Assembly: GCA_040400005.1 (NCBI GenBank)
Contig: JBBARC010000029.1
Span: 1 to 42,608, forward strand
Direction of reading: 5' to 3'
DNA length: 42,608 bases
Source of the DNA: JBBARC01 sp040400005
GTDB taxonomy: Bacteria > Pseudomonadota > Alphaproteobacteria > Acetobacterales > Acetobacteraceae
Both the position numbers and the translations under genes were made by a program. Below the pieces are notes generated by a model, which was not told the DNA's origin, did not search any database, and saw only the letters and a program-made list of their open reading frames with translations. This document shows positions 19,773 to 28,144 of this stretch, one piece after another (the stretch's first letter is position 1; each line of letters opens with the position of its first letter).

Positions 19773-20639
19773 CTACTTGCCGGTTTTGGCGGCCGCCTTG
19801 GGCACGGCAGTAAACAACGTAATGCCGGCGGCCGGCGCCGCACCCTGCGGGCCTAGCACCAGGTCGCGGTGCAAAAACAGCAGCCGGTCCGGGCCAAAGG
19901 TGTATTCCACCCCACCCGGCGGCGGCTCGCTCAACACCGCGGCGCGCGACTCAGCAGGGCCGGTATGGCTGCGTTCAGCCACCGACACGCGGCCACGTTC
20001 GGCGCTCCATACCGCCACAATCGGGCAGGGGCTGCTGCGCAATGGCGATTTAACACCGCCGAGATCGGAAACTGACGCCAAACGGGTTTCGCCGATGCCG
20101 CACTCGGCCAGGTTAAACACGCTGAACAAATCAGCGGCCACCACTTCCGGCCGCGCCACTGGCGGGGTATCGCCGCCAGGGCGCTTGGCCGAACGCAAAC
20201 TACGTTCGTAAGCGCCAATGATTTGCACACCGCGCAGAAAATCATACTCGCTCTGCTCAATCCAACCACGATCCTGCAAATACGCAAGGCTTGCCGGCGG
20301 GATGGGGCCAAGATCGGCCTCACCCGAGGCACCACCATCGGAGCTGCCAACAATCAGGCTTTCACCCGAAATCAGTGCCGCATCTGAGTTTTGCAGTTTT
20401 ACCACGACCGAGCCGATGGTTTCGCCGATTTCCAGGTTGATCGCGAAATCGTAGCCGCAATAGCCATCGCCGAGGTCGGCTTCGAACAAATCCTTGCGGA
20501 AACGGTCAACTTTGCCGGCGCCGACGCAGCGCGCGCCAGAAAACGCCAGCACCAGGCGCTCGCGCAAGGTTTCTGCCTCGCAGTAGATCCAACCGGCAAC
20601 CCGGTCCTTCTGCGCGACTTCTATGGCACCTCTAATCAT
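19773..20639 (-). CDS. Hypothetical protein with a GxGxxGF/Y-type beta-rich N-terminal domain
   Basis: 288 residues. The ATG at 20639 is preferred over the TTG at 20642; it follows GGGGGG. The first 75 residues (GAIEVAQKDRVAGWIYCEAE, then FRKDLFEADLGDGYCGYDF) resemble a beta-rich module seen beside or within glycosyltransferase and polysaccharide-related proteins, but no catalytic domain is visible. The rest is low in recognisable motifs. No signal peptide. It is convergent with the chemotaxis receptor 17 bases away. I cannot assign a function. Confidence 0.75.
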   Translation of the reverse strand: MIRGAIEVAQKDRVAGWIYCEAETLRERLVLAFSGARCVGAGKVDRFRKDLFEADLGDGYCGYDFAINLEIGETIGSVVVKLQNSDAALISGESLIVGSSDGGASGEADLGPIPPASLAYLQDRGWIEQSEYDFLRGVQIIGAYERSLRSAKRPGGDTPPVARPEVVAADLFSVFNLAECGIGETRLASVSDLGGVKSPLRSSPCPIVAVWSAERGRVSVAERSHTGPAESRAAVLSEPPPGGVEYTFGPDRLLFLHRDLVLGPQGAAPAAGITLFTAVPKAAAKTGK

Positions 20640-20810
20640 CAAGCCCCCCGGCGATAAGCAAATATAAGACTCAGGCGTTTAGAGGCATACGCGGTTTTAG
20701 CCAACTAAAAATGTGTTACATCCTGGCGACGGTATTTTATACTTTTTTGGATGCTTCCTGCCGCAGGACGGCAGCCCCGGATGGAACGGGCGGATGGAAA
20801 GCAACGCCTA

Positions 20811-20858
20811 GGTGTGGCAAGGCTTGCCACACCGGGGGCACCTAAGCCCTGCCACACC
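20811..20858 (+). promoter_or_regulatory. Leader with two mutually exclusive hairpins before the cysteine hydrolase
   Basis: GGTGTGGCAAG and CTTGCCACACC (20811-20833) form a perfect 11-bp inverted repeat around a single G. The same left arm can instead pair with AAGCCCTGCCACACC (20844-20858), matching at 14 of 15 positions. The second arm ends directly before the Shine-Dalgarno (GGAG at 20861). It could be an operator, an RNA switch, or both. Confidence 0.6.
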
Positions 20859-20871
20859 CAGGAGACGCCCC

Positions 20872-21510
20872 ATGCCAACCGCCAGCCCCGTGCCCGGTAG
20901 AACACTGCTCTCCCCCGGCGATCACGTGTTGATGATGGTCGATCACCAATCGCAAATGGCGTTCGCGGCAACCTCCATCGATGCCGCCAATCTGCGCAAC
21001 AACGCCGCCCTGATCGCCCGCGCCGCACGTGAATTCGACGTGATCACCATCCTCACCGCGATCAGCGAGAAAACCTTTTCGGGCCCGCTGTTCGATGAAA
21101 TTCGCAAAATCTTTGGCGATTCTGATGTGATCGAACGCACCAATATGAACCCCTGGGAAGTGGCCCGCATCACCGATCTGGTCAACGCGTTTGATAAATC
21201 ACGCATCGTGCTGGCCGGTTTGTGGACCTCGGTGTGCATCACCGGGGCGGCGCTATCGGCGCTCGATCAGGGGTTTGAAGTGTACATCATCACCGATGCC
21301 TGCGGCGACGTGAGCGCGGAAGCCCACGAACGTGCCCTGCAGCGCATGATGCAGGCCGGCGCACGGCCCATCACATCGCTACAATACTTGCTGGAACTGC
21401 AGCGCGATTGGGCGCGCGCCGGCACCTACGATCGCACGGTCAAAACCGCCATTGCGCACGGCGGTAATTACGGGCTGGGGCTGATTTACGCAACCACATT
21501 GGGGGGTTAG
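20872..21510 (+). CDS. Isochorismatase-like cysteine hydrolase (YcaC type)
   Basis: 212 residues. The Rossmann-like fold of the isochorismatase superfamily is shown by LMMVDHQSQMAF (Asp24), VLAGLWTSVCITGAAL (nucleophile Cys122) and the following VYIITDACGDVSAEAHERAL. Best relative by pattern is YcaC, an octameric hydrolase of unknown substrate. The ATG at 20872 follows a good Shine-Dalgarno (AGGAG) and a structured leader. It stands alone on the plus strand and ends at a repeat that can act as a terminator. Confidence 0.9.
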   Translation: MPTASPVPGRTLLSPGDHVLMMVDHQSQMAFAATSIDAANLRNNAALIARAAREFDVITILTAISEKTFSGPLFDEIRKIFGDSDVIERTNMNPWEVARITDLVNAFDKSRIVLAGLWTSVCITGAALSALDQGFEVYIITDACGDVSAEAHERALQRMMQAGARPITSLQYLLELQRDWARAGTYDRTVKTAIAHGGNYGLGLIYATTLGG

Positions 21511-21516
21511 CTCAGA

Positions 21517-21593
21517 GCAATCGAGTGAAAGTAAGACTCCTCTTTTTCTGAAGAAAAAAGAAAACTCTTACTTTTTTGCATTCACCCGATTGC
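21517..21593. repeat. Complete 77-base copy of the dispersed repeat; probable bidirectional terminator
   Basis: Outer inverted repeats GCAATCGAGTGAA and TTCACCCGATTGC enclose AAAGTAAGA / TCTTACTTT and an inner hairpin CTTTTTC-TGAA-GAAAAA. The whole segment folds as one long interrupted stem with T-runs on both strands. It lies between the converging cysteine hydrolase and ABC transporter genes, where it should end transcription from both sides. Confidence 0.85.
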
Positions 21594-21615
21594 CCTTGGG
21601 GGCTAAGCGGGCCGG

Positions 21616-23379
21616 TTAGGCCGGATCAAACTGCAACGCGGCCAGCCGTGCATACAAACCTTCCTGGCGCAGCAATTCATCGTGGCTGCCGCTGGCAATA
21701 ACCGCACCGTCTTCAATCACCAAAATACGATCGGCACGCCGGATGGTTGCCAGGCGATGTGCCACCACCAAGGTTGTGCGATCATGAGCCAGCACATTTA
21801 ACGCGTGTTGCACGGCCTGTTCAGATTCTGCATCCAGCGCACTGGTCGCTTCATCCAACAACAAAATCGGCGCATTGCGCAAAATGGCGCGCGCAATCGC
21901 CACACGCTGGCGCTGCCCGCCCGATAGGCGCACGCCTTTTTCGCCCAAAAACGTGCCCAAACCTTCCGGCAGATCAAACAGAAAATCGGCCGCAGCCGCC
22001 TCGATTGCGGCGCGCACCTCAGCATCATTTGCCGCCGGCCGGCCATAGCGGATGTTTTCCGCCGCACTGGTCGAAAAAATCACCGGGTCCTGCGGCACCA
22101 CGGCAATGCGCGCGCGCACATCGCTGGGGTCGGCCGCGCGCACATCCACACCATCAATGCGCACCGCACCAGATTTTACATCAAAATGGCGCAGCAGCAT
22201 GTGAAACACGGTGGATTTACCGGCCCCCGACGGCCCCACCAGAGCCACTGTTTCGCCCGGTGCCACGGTAAAATTCAAATCGCGCAAAGCCGGTGTCGCC
22301 GGCCGCGATGGATAATGAAACACGACATGATCGAACTGAATTTCACCGCGTGCCGGCACCGGCAAAACCACCGGCACGGCAGGGGCTGCAATCACCGGCT
22401 GTTCAGACAGCAATTCGTGAATACGCTCGGCCGCACCGGCAGCGCGCTGCACCTCGCCCCATAATTCGCTCAACGTCGCCCCTGCGGTTGCCAGCATCAC
22501 CGCGTAAAACACAAACGCCGCCAACTGCCCGCCGCTCATGCGCCCCGCAATCACATCGTGCCCGCCCACCCACAGGCTAAAAGTGATCGCGCCAAACCCC
22601 ATCAGAATAACCGTCAGGATCAGAAACGCGCGAATACGGATGCGCCGCAAAGCCGCCTGCACCGATCGTTCAACCCGCACCCCGTAGGCCGCCACGTCAA
22701 TCGCTTCGTGAGTAAAATCCTGCACCGTTGCCAGCGCCGTGATGGTTTCTTCGGCATAAGCGCCCAAATCACCCACGCGATCCTGCGCGTTGCGCGACAA
22801 CGCCCGTTCACGCCGGCCAAAAATAATCGCCGGCACCACCACCAGCGGCACCACCAGCACAATAATGCCGGTCAACTTGGCGCTGGTCAGCAACAACATC
22901 ACCAGCGCGCCAATCATCGACAGCATATTGCGCAGCCACATCGAAATCGACGACCCGATCAGCGCCTGCAACAACGAAATATCGGCAGTCATGCGCGATA
23001 AAATATCGCCAGTGCGCGCCGTTTCAAAAAACCCCGGCGACAAACGAATAACACTTTTAAAAATATCCTGCCGCAAATCGGCGGCAATCCGCTCCCCCAG
23101 CCACGACACCAGCGAAAACCGCACAAACGTGCCGGCAGCCAGTGCGGCAACAATGGCAAACATGGTCAAGGCGGCAGTATTTAGGGCGGCAGGGCTGGCA
23201 TCGCCAAAACCGTGATCGATCAAGCGCCGCAGGCTTTGGCCAATCGCCAGCGTAAGACCGGCCGTGGTAATTAACGCCAGCGACGCGCCAGCCACGCGCA
23301 CACTATAGGGCCGCAAATACGGCAGCAAAAGCGCCAACGCCGCAAAAGGCCGCCGGCGGGCTTGAGTGGTCTCAGACAA
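21616..23379 (-). CDS. MsbA-like ABC exporter (fused permease and ATPase)
   Basis: 587 residues. An N-terminal six-helix exporter domain (about 20-310) is followed by an ATPase with Walker A GPSGAGKST, signature LSGGQRQRVA and Walker B ILLLDEATSALD. It matches the MsbA-related half-transporter type of alphaproteobacteria and probably works as a homodimer; lipid or drug export is possible, the substrate is unknown. The start is likely the TTG at 23379 (LSETTQARRR), which has GAGG 11 bases upstream. A longer frame is coded by the hairpin repeat and is not protein. Confidence 0.9.
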   Translation of the reverse strand: MSETTQARRRPFAALALLLPYLRPYSVRVAGASLALITTAGLTLAIGQSLRRLIDHGFGDASPAALNTAALTMFAIVAALAAGTFVRFSLVSWLGERIAADLRQDIFKSVIRLSPGFFETARTGDILSRMTADISLLQALIGSSISMWLRNMLSMIGALVMLLLTSAKLTGIIVLVVPLVVVPAIIFGRRERALSRNAQDRVGDLGAYAEETITALATVQDFTHEAIDVAAYGVRVERSVQAALRRIRIRAFLILTVILMGFGAITFSLWVGGHDVIAGRMSGGQLAAFVFYAVMLATAGATLSELWGEVQRAAGAAERIHELLSEQPVIAAPAVPVVLPVPARGEIQFDHVVFHYPSRPATPALRDLNFTVAPGETVALVGPSGAGKSTVFHMLLRHFDVKSGAVRIDGVDVRAADPSDVRARIAVVPQDPVIFSTSAAENIRYGRPAANDAEVRAAIEAAAADFLFDLPEGLGTFLGEKGVRLSGGQRQRVAIARAILRNAPILLLDEATSALDAESEQAVQHALNVLAHDRTTLVVAHRLATIRRADRILVIEDGAVIASGSHDELLRQEGLYARLAALQFDPA

Positions 23380-23429
23380 TGCTAAAAATCCTCGTTGGCG
23401 CCAGTAGAAAGGAAGGCAAGGGCAAGAAA

Positions 23430-23560
23430 CTTCTTTTCTGAAGAAAAGAAGCAAAAGACTTTTATGACGCTGGGCCAGGGGCTTCCATGCCACCGAGACC
23501 TCCGAACCCAATTTTACAAAAGTCTTTTTGCTTCTTTTTCTTCAGAAAAAGAAGAGTCTT
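23430..23560. repeat. Composite dispersed repeat between ispG and the ABC exporter
   Basis: A hairpin with arms CTTCTTTTC / GAAAAGAAG (23430-23451) and CAAAAGACTTTT is followed by a spacer of about 50 bases, then the mirror block AAAAGTCTTTTTG and a second hairpin CTTCTTTTTC / GAAAAAGAAG (23531-23554). The two halves are inverted copies of each other. It separates ispG from the ABC exporter, both minus-strand. Any translation of it (KSLFASFSSEKEE and similar) is an artefact. Confidence 0.85.
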
Positions 23561-23566
23561 CCTGTC

Positions 23567-24694
23567 CTATTCTGCAGCAACCGCGACCGACGGCTCGGCG
23601 GCCTTAATGGCCGCGGCGCGGGTTTCGACGAGGTCTACGATGTGGTCGATCATGCTGGCACCGGCGATGGTGTGGTCGGTTTTGCCGGCGGAGTAAACCA
23701 TGTGGCGGCCACTACCGCCGCCGGTTACCCCGATATCAGTCATCAGCGCCTCGCCTGGCCCGTTCACCACGCAGCCGATGATCGACAAGGTGATGGGGGT
23801 TTCGATGTGGGCGAGGCGGTCTTCCAACGCGGCCACCGTGCGGATCACGTCAAAGCCTTGGCGGGCGCAGGATGGGCAGGAGATGATTTTCACCCCGCGG
23901 TGGCGTAAACCCAGCGATTTGAGAATTTCCCACCCGACATGCACTTCTTCTTCGGGTTCGGCGGACAGCGACACGCGCACGGTATCGCCAATGCCGGCCC
24001 ACAGCAGGCTACCCAGGCCGATGGCGGATTTTACCGTGCCAGTGCGTTTGCCACCGGCTTCGGTAATGCCGATATGCAGCGGGTGATCACAGCAATCGGC
24101 CAGTTGCTGGTAGGCGGCGACGGCCAAAAACACGTCGGACGCTTTCACGCTGATTTTGAATTCGTGAAAATCATGGTCCTGCAGAATTTTCGCGTGCTCC
24201 AGCGCGCTCTCCACCAAGGCCTCGGGGTTAGGTTCGCCGTATTTTTCTAGCAGATGGCGTTCCAGCGATCCGGCGTTGACGCCGATGCGCATGGAGCAGT
24301 TGTTATCGCGCGCCGCCTTCACCACTTCGCGCACGCGTTCGGCGCTGCCGATATTGCCGGGGTTGATGCGCAGGCAGGCGGCCCCGGCTTTGGCGGCTTC
24401 GATCGCGCGTTTGTAGTGAAAATGAATGTCGGCGACGATCGGCACGTTCACTTCGCGCACAATTTCGGCCAAGGCGGCAGTGCTGGCTTCATCGGGGCAC
24501 GACACCCGCACGATATCAACGCCGGCGAGCTCCGACAGGCGGATTTGCGCGATGGTGGCGGCGGCATCCGATGTCAGGGTGTTGGTCATGGTTTGCACGG
24601 TGATCGGCGCATCACCGCCCACGGGCACGGCGCCGACATGGATCTGGCGCGATTTACGGCGTTCGATGTGCTGATAGGGGCGGTAGCTGCTCAT
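23567..24694 (-). CDS. ispG: 4-hydroxy-3-methylbut-2-en-1-yl diphosphate synthase
   Basis: 375 residues from the ATG at 24694; a TTG at 24703 is a weaker option. IspG (GcpE) converts MEcPP to HMBPP in the MEP isoprenoid pathway and needs a [4Fe-4S] cluster. The cluster cysteines are in ISCPSCARQGFD (Cys273, Cys276) and GCVVNGPGEA (Cys308), with the catalytic glutamate in the same motif. The TIM barrel is complete. The pathway also supplies hopanoid precursors, which connects it loosely with hpnG nearby. Confidence 0.95.
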   Translation of the reverse strand: MSSYRPYQHIERRKSRQIHVGAVPVGGDAPITVQTMTNTLTSDAAATIAQIRLSELAGVDIVRVSCPDEASTAALAEIVREVNVPIVADIHFHYKRAIEAAKAGAACLRINPGNIGSAERVREVVKAARDNNCSMRIGVNAGSLERHLLEKYGEPNPEALVESALEHAKILQDHDFHEFKISVKASDVFLAVAAYQQLADCCDHPLHIGITEAGGKRTGTVKSAIGLGSLLWAGIGDTVRVSLSAEPEEEVHVGWEILKSLGLRHRGVKIISCPSCARQGFDVIRTVAALEDRLAHIETPITLSIIGCVVNGPGEALMTDIGVTGGGSGRHMVYSAGKTDHTIAGASMIDHIVDLVETRAAAIKAAEPSVAVAAE

Positions 24695-24805
24695 CTGGGG
24701 CAAACCTTTGGTGGTGCTTAGGCGGAGTGTCTGACCCGGTATATGGCGGCGCGGGGGGCGTGGTCAAAGATGGGGCGGGCCGCCGCAGGGCCGAATGAAC
24801 GATTT

Positions 24806-24988
24806 TTAGCGCGGCAACGGCTGCGATGCATCACGGGCATGGGCATTATCGCGTGTCAGGCGATCGGCCGCCGAAAACTGGGTAACACGGGCGCGCAGCG
24901 CGGCCTCCGCAAGCCGCGCTGTTTGACCAGCCGCATCACTGGCACCGTGTTGACCGACTAAACCATCCTCCTGCGCCACGCCCATCAT
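24806..24988 (-). CDS. Possible small hypothetical protein directly after trpS
   Basis: A 60-codon frame with two ATG codons at its start, beginning two bases after the trpS stop codon. The product (MMGVAQEDGLVGQHGASDAAG...) is hydrophilic, has no recognised motif, and ends DASQPLPR. The close spacing is the only argument for it being a gene; an opposite-strand frame covers the same area. The remaining gap to ispG (24704-24805) shows nothing I can name. Confidence 0.3.
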   Translation of the reverse strand: MMGVAQEDGLVGQHGASDAAGQTARLAEAALRARVTQFSAADRLTRDNAHARDASQPLPR

Positions 24989-24990
24989 GC

Positions 24991-25995
24991 CTAGCCCAAC
25001 CCCACAATTCGCTCCGCCTCGGCCACAATCGGGCCGGCAATAGCATCGGCACGCGCTGCCCCGTCACGCAACACCTGCGCCAAATGATCAGGGGCCGCCA
25101 GCAATTTGGTGGTTTCCAGCGCAATCGGCGCCAGCTTGCTGATCACTATTTCGGCCAGGGCCGGCTTAAAAGCGCCAAACCCGCGCCCGGCAAAATCTGC
25201 CAGCACGTCGGCCGGCGTGCGCCCGGTAAGGGCCGCCATCATACCGATCAAATTGCGCGCCTCGGGCCGGTCGGCCAGCGCCTCCATGCTATCGGGCAGC
25301 GCTTCGGGGTCGGTTTTGGCGCGTTTGATCTTTTGCGAAATCAGATCGGCGCTGTCCGTCAAGTTAATGCGGCTTTGATCGGACGGATCCGATTTCGACA
25401 TTTTTTTGCTGCCATCGCGCAGGCTCATCACCCGGGCCGCCGGCCCCATCACCAGCGGGGTAATGCGCTTGAAAAAATCGACGCTGTAATCGTGGTTAAA
25501 TTTTTCGGCGATGTCGTTGGCCAGCTCCAGGTGCTGCAACTGATCATGCCCCACCGGCACGTGGGTTGCGTGATAAGCGTGGATGTCGGCGGCCATCAGA
25601 TTGGGGTAAACGTATAACCCGGCCGACACGCCTTCGCGGTCGGCACCGGCTTTATCCTTGAACTGGGTCATGCGGTTGAGCCAGCCCATGCGCGCCACAC
25701 AGTTAAAAATCCACGCAAGCCGGGTGTGCGCCGGCACCGCCGATTGCACGAACAGCACCGATGTCTGCGGGTTAATGCCGCAGGCCAGCAAAGTTGCCGC
25801 CATATCGCGGGTTTGCGCACGCAACAGCACCGGATCCTGCCAATCGGTAATCGCGTGCAGATCGACCACGCAGAACAAACCTTCGTGGTCGTGCTGCAAC
25901 GCCACCCAGTTTTGAATGGCGCCGAGATAATTGCCCAAAGTGGGGATGCCGGTGGGCTGAATGCCGGAAAAGACGCGATGTTTGGTTTGGGACAT
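24991..25995 (-). CDS. trpS: Tryptophanyl-tRNA synthetase
   Basis: 334 residues, usual size. Class I signatures are the HIGH variant TLGNYLGA near residue 19 and KKMSKSDPSDQSRINL near 197. SGIQPTGIPTLGNYLG is the conserved TrpRS beginning. It charges tRNA-Trp. The start ATG at 25995 is the family start. It is divergent from hpnG with a 71-base gap. No trp leader or T-box is visible. Confidence 0.96.
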   Translation of the reverse strand: MSQTKHRVFSGIQPTGIPTLGNYLGAIQNWVALQHDHEGLFCVVDLHAITDWQDPVLLRAQTRDMAATLLACGINPQTSVLFVQSAVPAHTRLAWIFNCVARMGWLNRMTQFKDKAGADREGVSAGLYVYPNLMAADIHAYHATHVPVGHDQLQHLELANDIAEKFNHDYSVDFFKRITPLVMGPAARVMSLRDGSKKMSKSDPSDQSRINLTDSADLISQKIKRAKTDPEALPDSMEALADRPEARNLIGMMAALTGRTPADVLADFAGRGFGAFKPALAEIVISKLAPIALETTKLLAAPDHLAQVLRDGAARADAIAGPIVAEAERIVGLG

Positions 25996-26066
25996 GGGAT
26001 TGGTGGTGGCGCGATCGGCCCGGTTGGGTCAAGAGGGCAGCGAAAAATTGTCCACAGGGGGCAGGT

Positions 26067-26750
26067 TTGGCGCGTGCAGGCAGTGAAATTGGCTATGTGA
26101 CTGGGCTGACGGCAGAAGCCGATTTGGCGCGGCCGTTATCATCGCTGGTAGCGGCCGGTGGCGGCGATTACGCCGGTGCCGCCTTTGCTGCCGAGCGCCT
26201 AGTGCAAAATGGCGCCTGCGCGCTGATCAGCTTCGGCCTAGCAGGGGGGCTAGACCCCGCCTTATTGCCGGGAACATTGGTGGTGCCAGCCCGGATAATC
26301 GGCGAAACCCCGGAATTTGAGGCCGATTTCAACCTGCTGGCACGATTCGGTGGTGCCACCGTTGACGCGATGTTTGCCGGCCACGAAATTGTCGCGACCG
26401 CCGCCGAAAAAGCCGCCCTTTTCGCCCAAACCGGGGCAGCCGCGGTGGATCTAGAAAGTGGCGCGGTGGCACGCGTCGCGGCCCGCCACCGGCTGCCGTT
26501 TTTGGCTCTGCGCGTGGTGTGCGATCCGGCCACCAGCGATTTGCCGCCGGCGGCCCTGGTGGCGCTGAACGCTGCAGGGGCAATCGGCGCCTGGCGTGTG
26601 GCGCAATCGGTGCTGTTGGCACCGTGGCAGGTGCCGGCGCTGCTGCAACTGGCACGCGACGCCAAAGCCGCGCGGGCGACGCTAGCGCAATTGGTGGCGC
26701 AGCACGCCAGCCCCCGCCGCCCGTACGGCGGCGGCGGCGGCTTAACCTAA
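26067..26750 (+). CDS. hpnG: Hopanoid-associated phosphorylase / adenosylhopane nucleosidase
   Basis: 227 residues of the nucleoside phosphorylase (MTA/SAH nucleosidase-like) superfamily. YVTGLTAEADLA at the start, FGLAGGLDPALLPGTLVVP, and AVDLESGAVARVAARHRLPF followed by LALRVVCDPATSDLP fit HpnG, which releases adenine from adenosylhopane on the way to bacteriohopanetetrol. No in-frame ATG exists at the start; I use the TTG at 26067 with GGGGGCAGG upstream, GTG at 26097 being the alternative. No other hopanoid genes are in the window. Confidence 0.82.
   Translation: MARAGSEIGYVTGLTAEADLARPLSSLVAAGGGDYAGAAFAAERLVQNGACALISFGLAGGLDPALLPGTLVVPARIIGETPEFEADFNLLARFGGATVDAMFAGHEIVATAAEKAALFAQTGAAAVDLESGAVARVAARHRLPFLALRVVCDPATSDLPPAALVALNAAGAIGAWRVAQSVLLAPWQVPALLQLARDAKAARATLAQLVAQHASPRRPYGGGGGLT
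26714..26734. terminator. GC-rich hairpin at the convergent end of hpnG and the peroxiredoxin gene
   Basis: A perfect 8-bp stem CCGCCGCC / GGCGGCGG with a CGTAC loop lies within the last codons of hpnG, just before the converging peroxiredoxin gene 10 bases on. There is no T-run. It may slow or stop converging transcription. Confidence 0.4.
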
Positions 26751-26760
26751 CGGCCCAGCC

Positions 26761-27303
26761 TCACTTGGCTGGCGCCGTGTAAGCTTTGACCGCCGCCAGC
26801 ATGCGCGACACATGCTCGTCGGGGTCTAGCGCCGACCACACCGCCAGCACATGCCCATCAGGGGCGATGGCGTAGCTGGTGCGATTAGACATGTGCAGAA
26901 GGCTCATGCCCATCACCCCATCATAGGCTTTGGTGATGCTGCCATCGGCGTCGGAGGCTACCGCAAATTTTTTGCGGCACTCGCTGGTCGCAAACTTTTT
27001 CAGTTTATCCATACCATCTTGCGAAACACCAATAACCGTGGCGCCGGCCTTGGTGAAATCAGGCATTGCTTCGGCAAACGCATGGGCTTCGGCGGTGCAG
27101 CCGCCGGTAAACGCTTCGGGATAAAAATACACCACCACCGGGCCTTTTTTCAGCGCATCTTTCAGCGCGAAATTAAAGGTCGCATCCCCCAGGGTTGCCG
27201 GTGCGGTAAAATCAGGGGCCGCCGCCCCCACGGTTAAGGCGGCCGACGCCGGCAGGCTTAACCCCACCAGCATGGCGGTTGCTAAAAAGAAGGCTTTAAT
27301 CAT
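26761..27303 (-). CDS. Exported peroxiredoxin (AhpC/TSA, BCP-like)
   Basis: 180 residues. MIKAFFLATAMLVGLSLPASA is a signal peptide, so the protein should act in the periplasm. The thioredoxin-fold core has YFYPEAFTGGCTAEA with the peroxidatic Cys69 in the TxxC setting; Cys109 (SECRKKF) is a candidate resolving cysteine, and the usual BCP resolving cysteine five residues after the first is absent. It reduces peroxides using thiols. Its start overlaps the acyltransferase end by 8 bases, so expression is tied to that gene. Confidence 0.88.
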   Translation of the reverse strand: MIKAFFLATAMLVGLSLPASAALTVGAAAPDFTAPATLGDATFNFALKDALKKGPVVVYFYPEAFTGGCTAEAHAFAEAMPDFTKAGATVIGVSQDGMDKLKKFATSECRKKFAVASDADGSITKAYDGVMGMSLLHMSNRTSYAIAPDGHVLAVWSALDPDEHVSRMLAAVKAYTAPAK

Positions 27304-28144
27304 CGGCGGTGTCCCCTTTTGGTGGTGCATCATTGATTTGGGTGGCCGCCGCCGCGGCGCAAGCGGCGAGGCGCGCCAAGCGCGCCCGTGTGTCGGGGGC
27401 GATGCCGGTGACACTACGGCACCAGCTGGTGTTGGCGCGCAATAGCCGCGCCGGTATGCCGCCAAACGACGATATGCGCGCAAGATTACCTTTGGCCAGG
27501 CTTTTGGCCCCAACAATACTGCCATACCCCACGCTAGCGCCCAGCAGAATAACCCCTTGGCCAACCCACACATGCTGTTCCAGCACCATGCTGTGGGTGA
27601 TATCGTTAAGTATAGTTTCGCTATAGATATCAAATGCGGTGTGCATATCGTAATTACGTATCCAAATCTCGTTGGACAGCATACAATCATCGCCAACGAT
27701 TAAACTGGCGCCAGCCCCTTCCAGTTCAATTTGCACCTGCACCGCAGTGGCACCGGCGCCCCAAAACAAAACCTGCCCGGCACGGCGTAAAAACACCGTC
27801 GGCAAATTCACACTAGCGCCGGCCAACCCTACAAAAATCAGCGCGCTATCGGGCGCGTTGAGGCGCGCCGAGATATGGCACCCGCCCGCCGCACCGCGAT
27901 TATCAAACACCAGCAAGCTGTTGGCGCCGGCATTTTGTATATGAATTTTGCCCAGCAATTTTTCCGGGTCATACACCAGCAGCATGCAATCGGTGCGGCC
28001 GGTGATCACGATGCCCAACTTGGCCAAAGCCGCCGGGTCGGTGGCGTCCACCGGCACAAGCCGCTGCCATATATCATCCAGATCGGCAAAACTGACTGTC
28101 GCCGGCAATGACCCAGGCCAAGCGGGGGGGGGGGGGCGTGTCAT
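27296..28144 (-). CDS. Left-handed beta-helix acyltransferase with a 13-C tract after the start codon
   Basis: 282 residues. The C-terminal half (ASLIVGDDCMLSNEIWIRN, MVLEQHVWVGQGVILLGASV, YGSIVGAKSLAKG, GGIPARLLRAN) is a hexapeptide-repeat fold of the O-acetyltransferase type used on surface sugars; His in YDMHTAFD is a likely catalytic base. The N-terminal 120 residues are also beta-rich. The ATG at 28144 overlaps the mrp stop as ATGA. Codons 3-7 contain an uninterrupted run of 13 C (plus-strand G at 28124-28136). A one-base slip would abolish the frame, so expression may be phase-variable. Confidence 0.8.
   Translation of the reverse strand: MTRPPPPAWPGSLPATVSFADLDDIWQRLVPVDATDPAALAKLGIVITGRTDCMLLVYDPEKLLGKIHIQNAGANSLLVFDNRGAAGGCHISARLNAPDSALIFVGLAGASVNLPTVFLRRAGQVLFWGAGATAVQVQIELEGAGASLIVGDDCMLSNEIWIRNYDMHTAFDIYSETILNDITHSMVLEQHVWVGQGVILLGASVGYGSIVGAKSLAKGNLARISSFGGIPARLLRANTSWCRSVTGIAPDTRARLARLAACAAAAATQINDAPPKGDTADD
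28124..28136. repeat. Homopolymer tract G13 (C13 in the acyltransferase sense strand)
   Basis: Thirteen consecutive G on the plus strand, lying between the third and seventh codon of the acyltransferase gene and 8 bases downstream of the shared mrp stop/ATG. It is the longest single-base run noticed in the window. Confidence 0.95.

Noticed and set aside
20705..21028. 107-codon minus-strand frame over the cysteine hydrolase leader
   Set aside because: It overlaps the start of a clear gene and the paired hairpins; arginine-rich shadow composition.
24743..24961. 72-codon plus-strand frame between ispG and trpS
   Set aside because: No Shine-Dalgarno or motif; the opposite-strand frame after trpS is slightly better supported by spacing.
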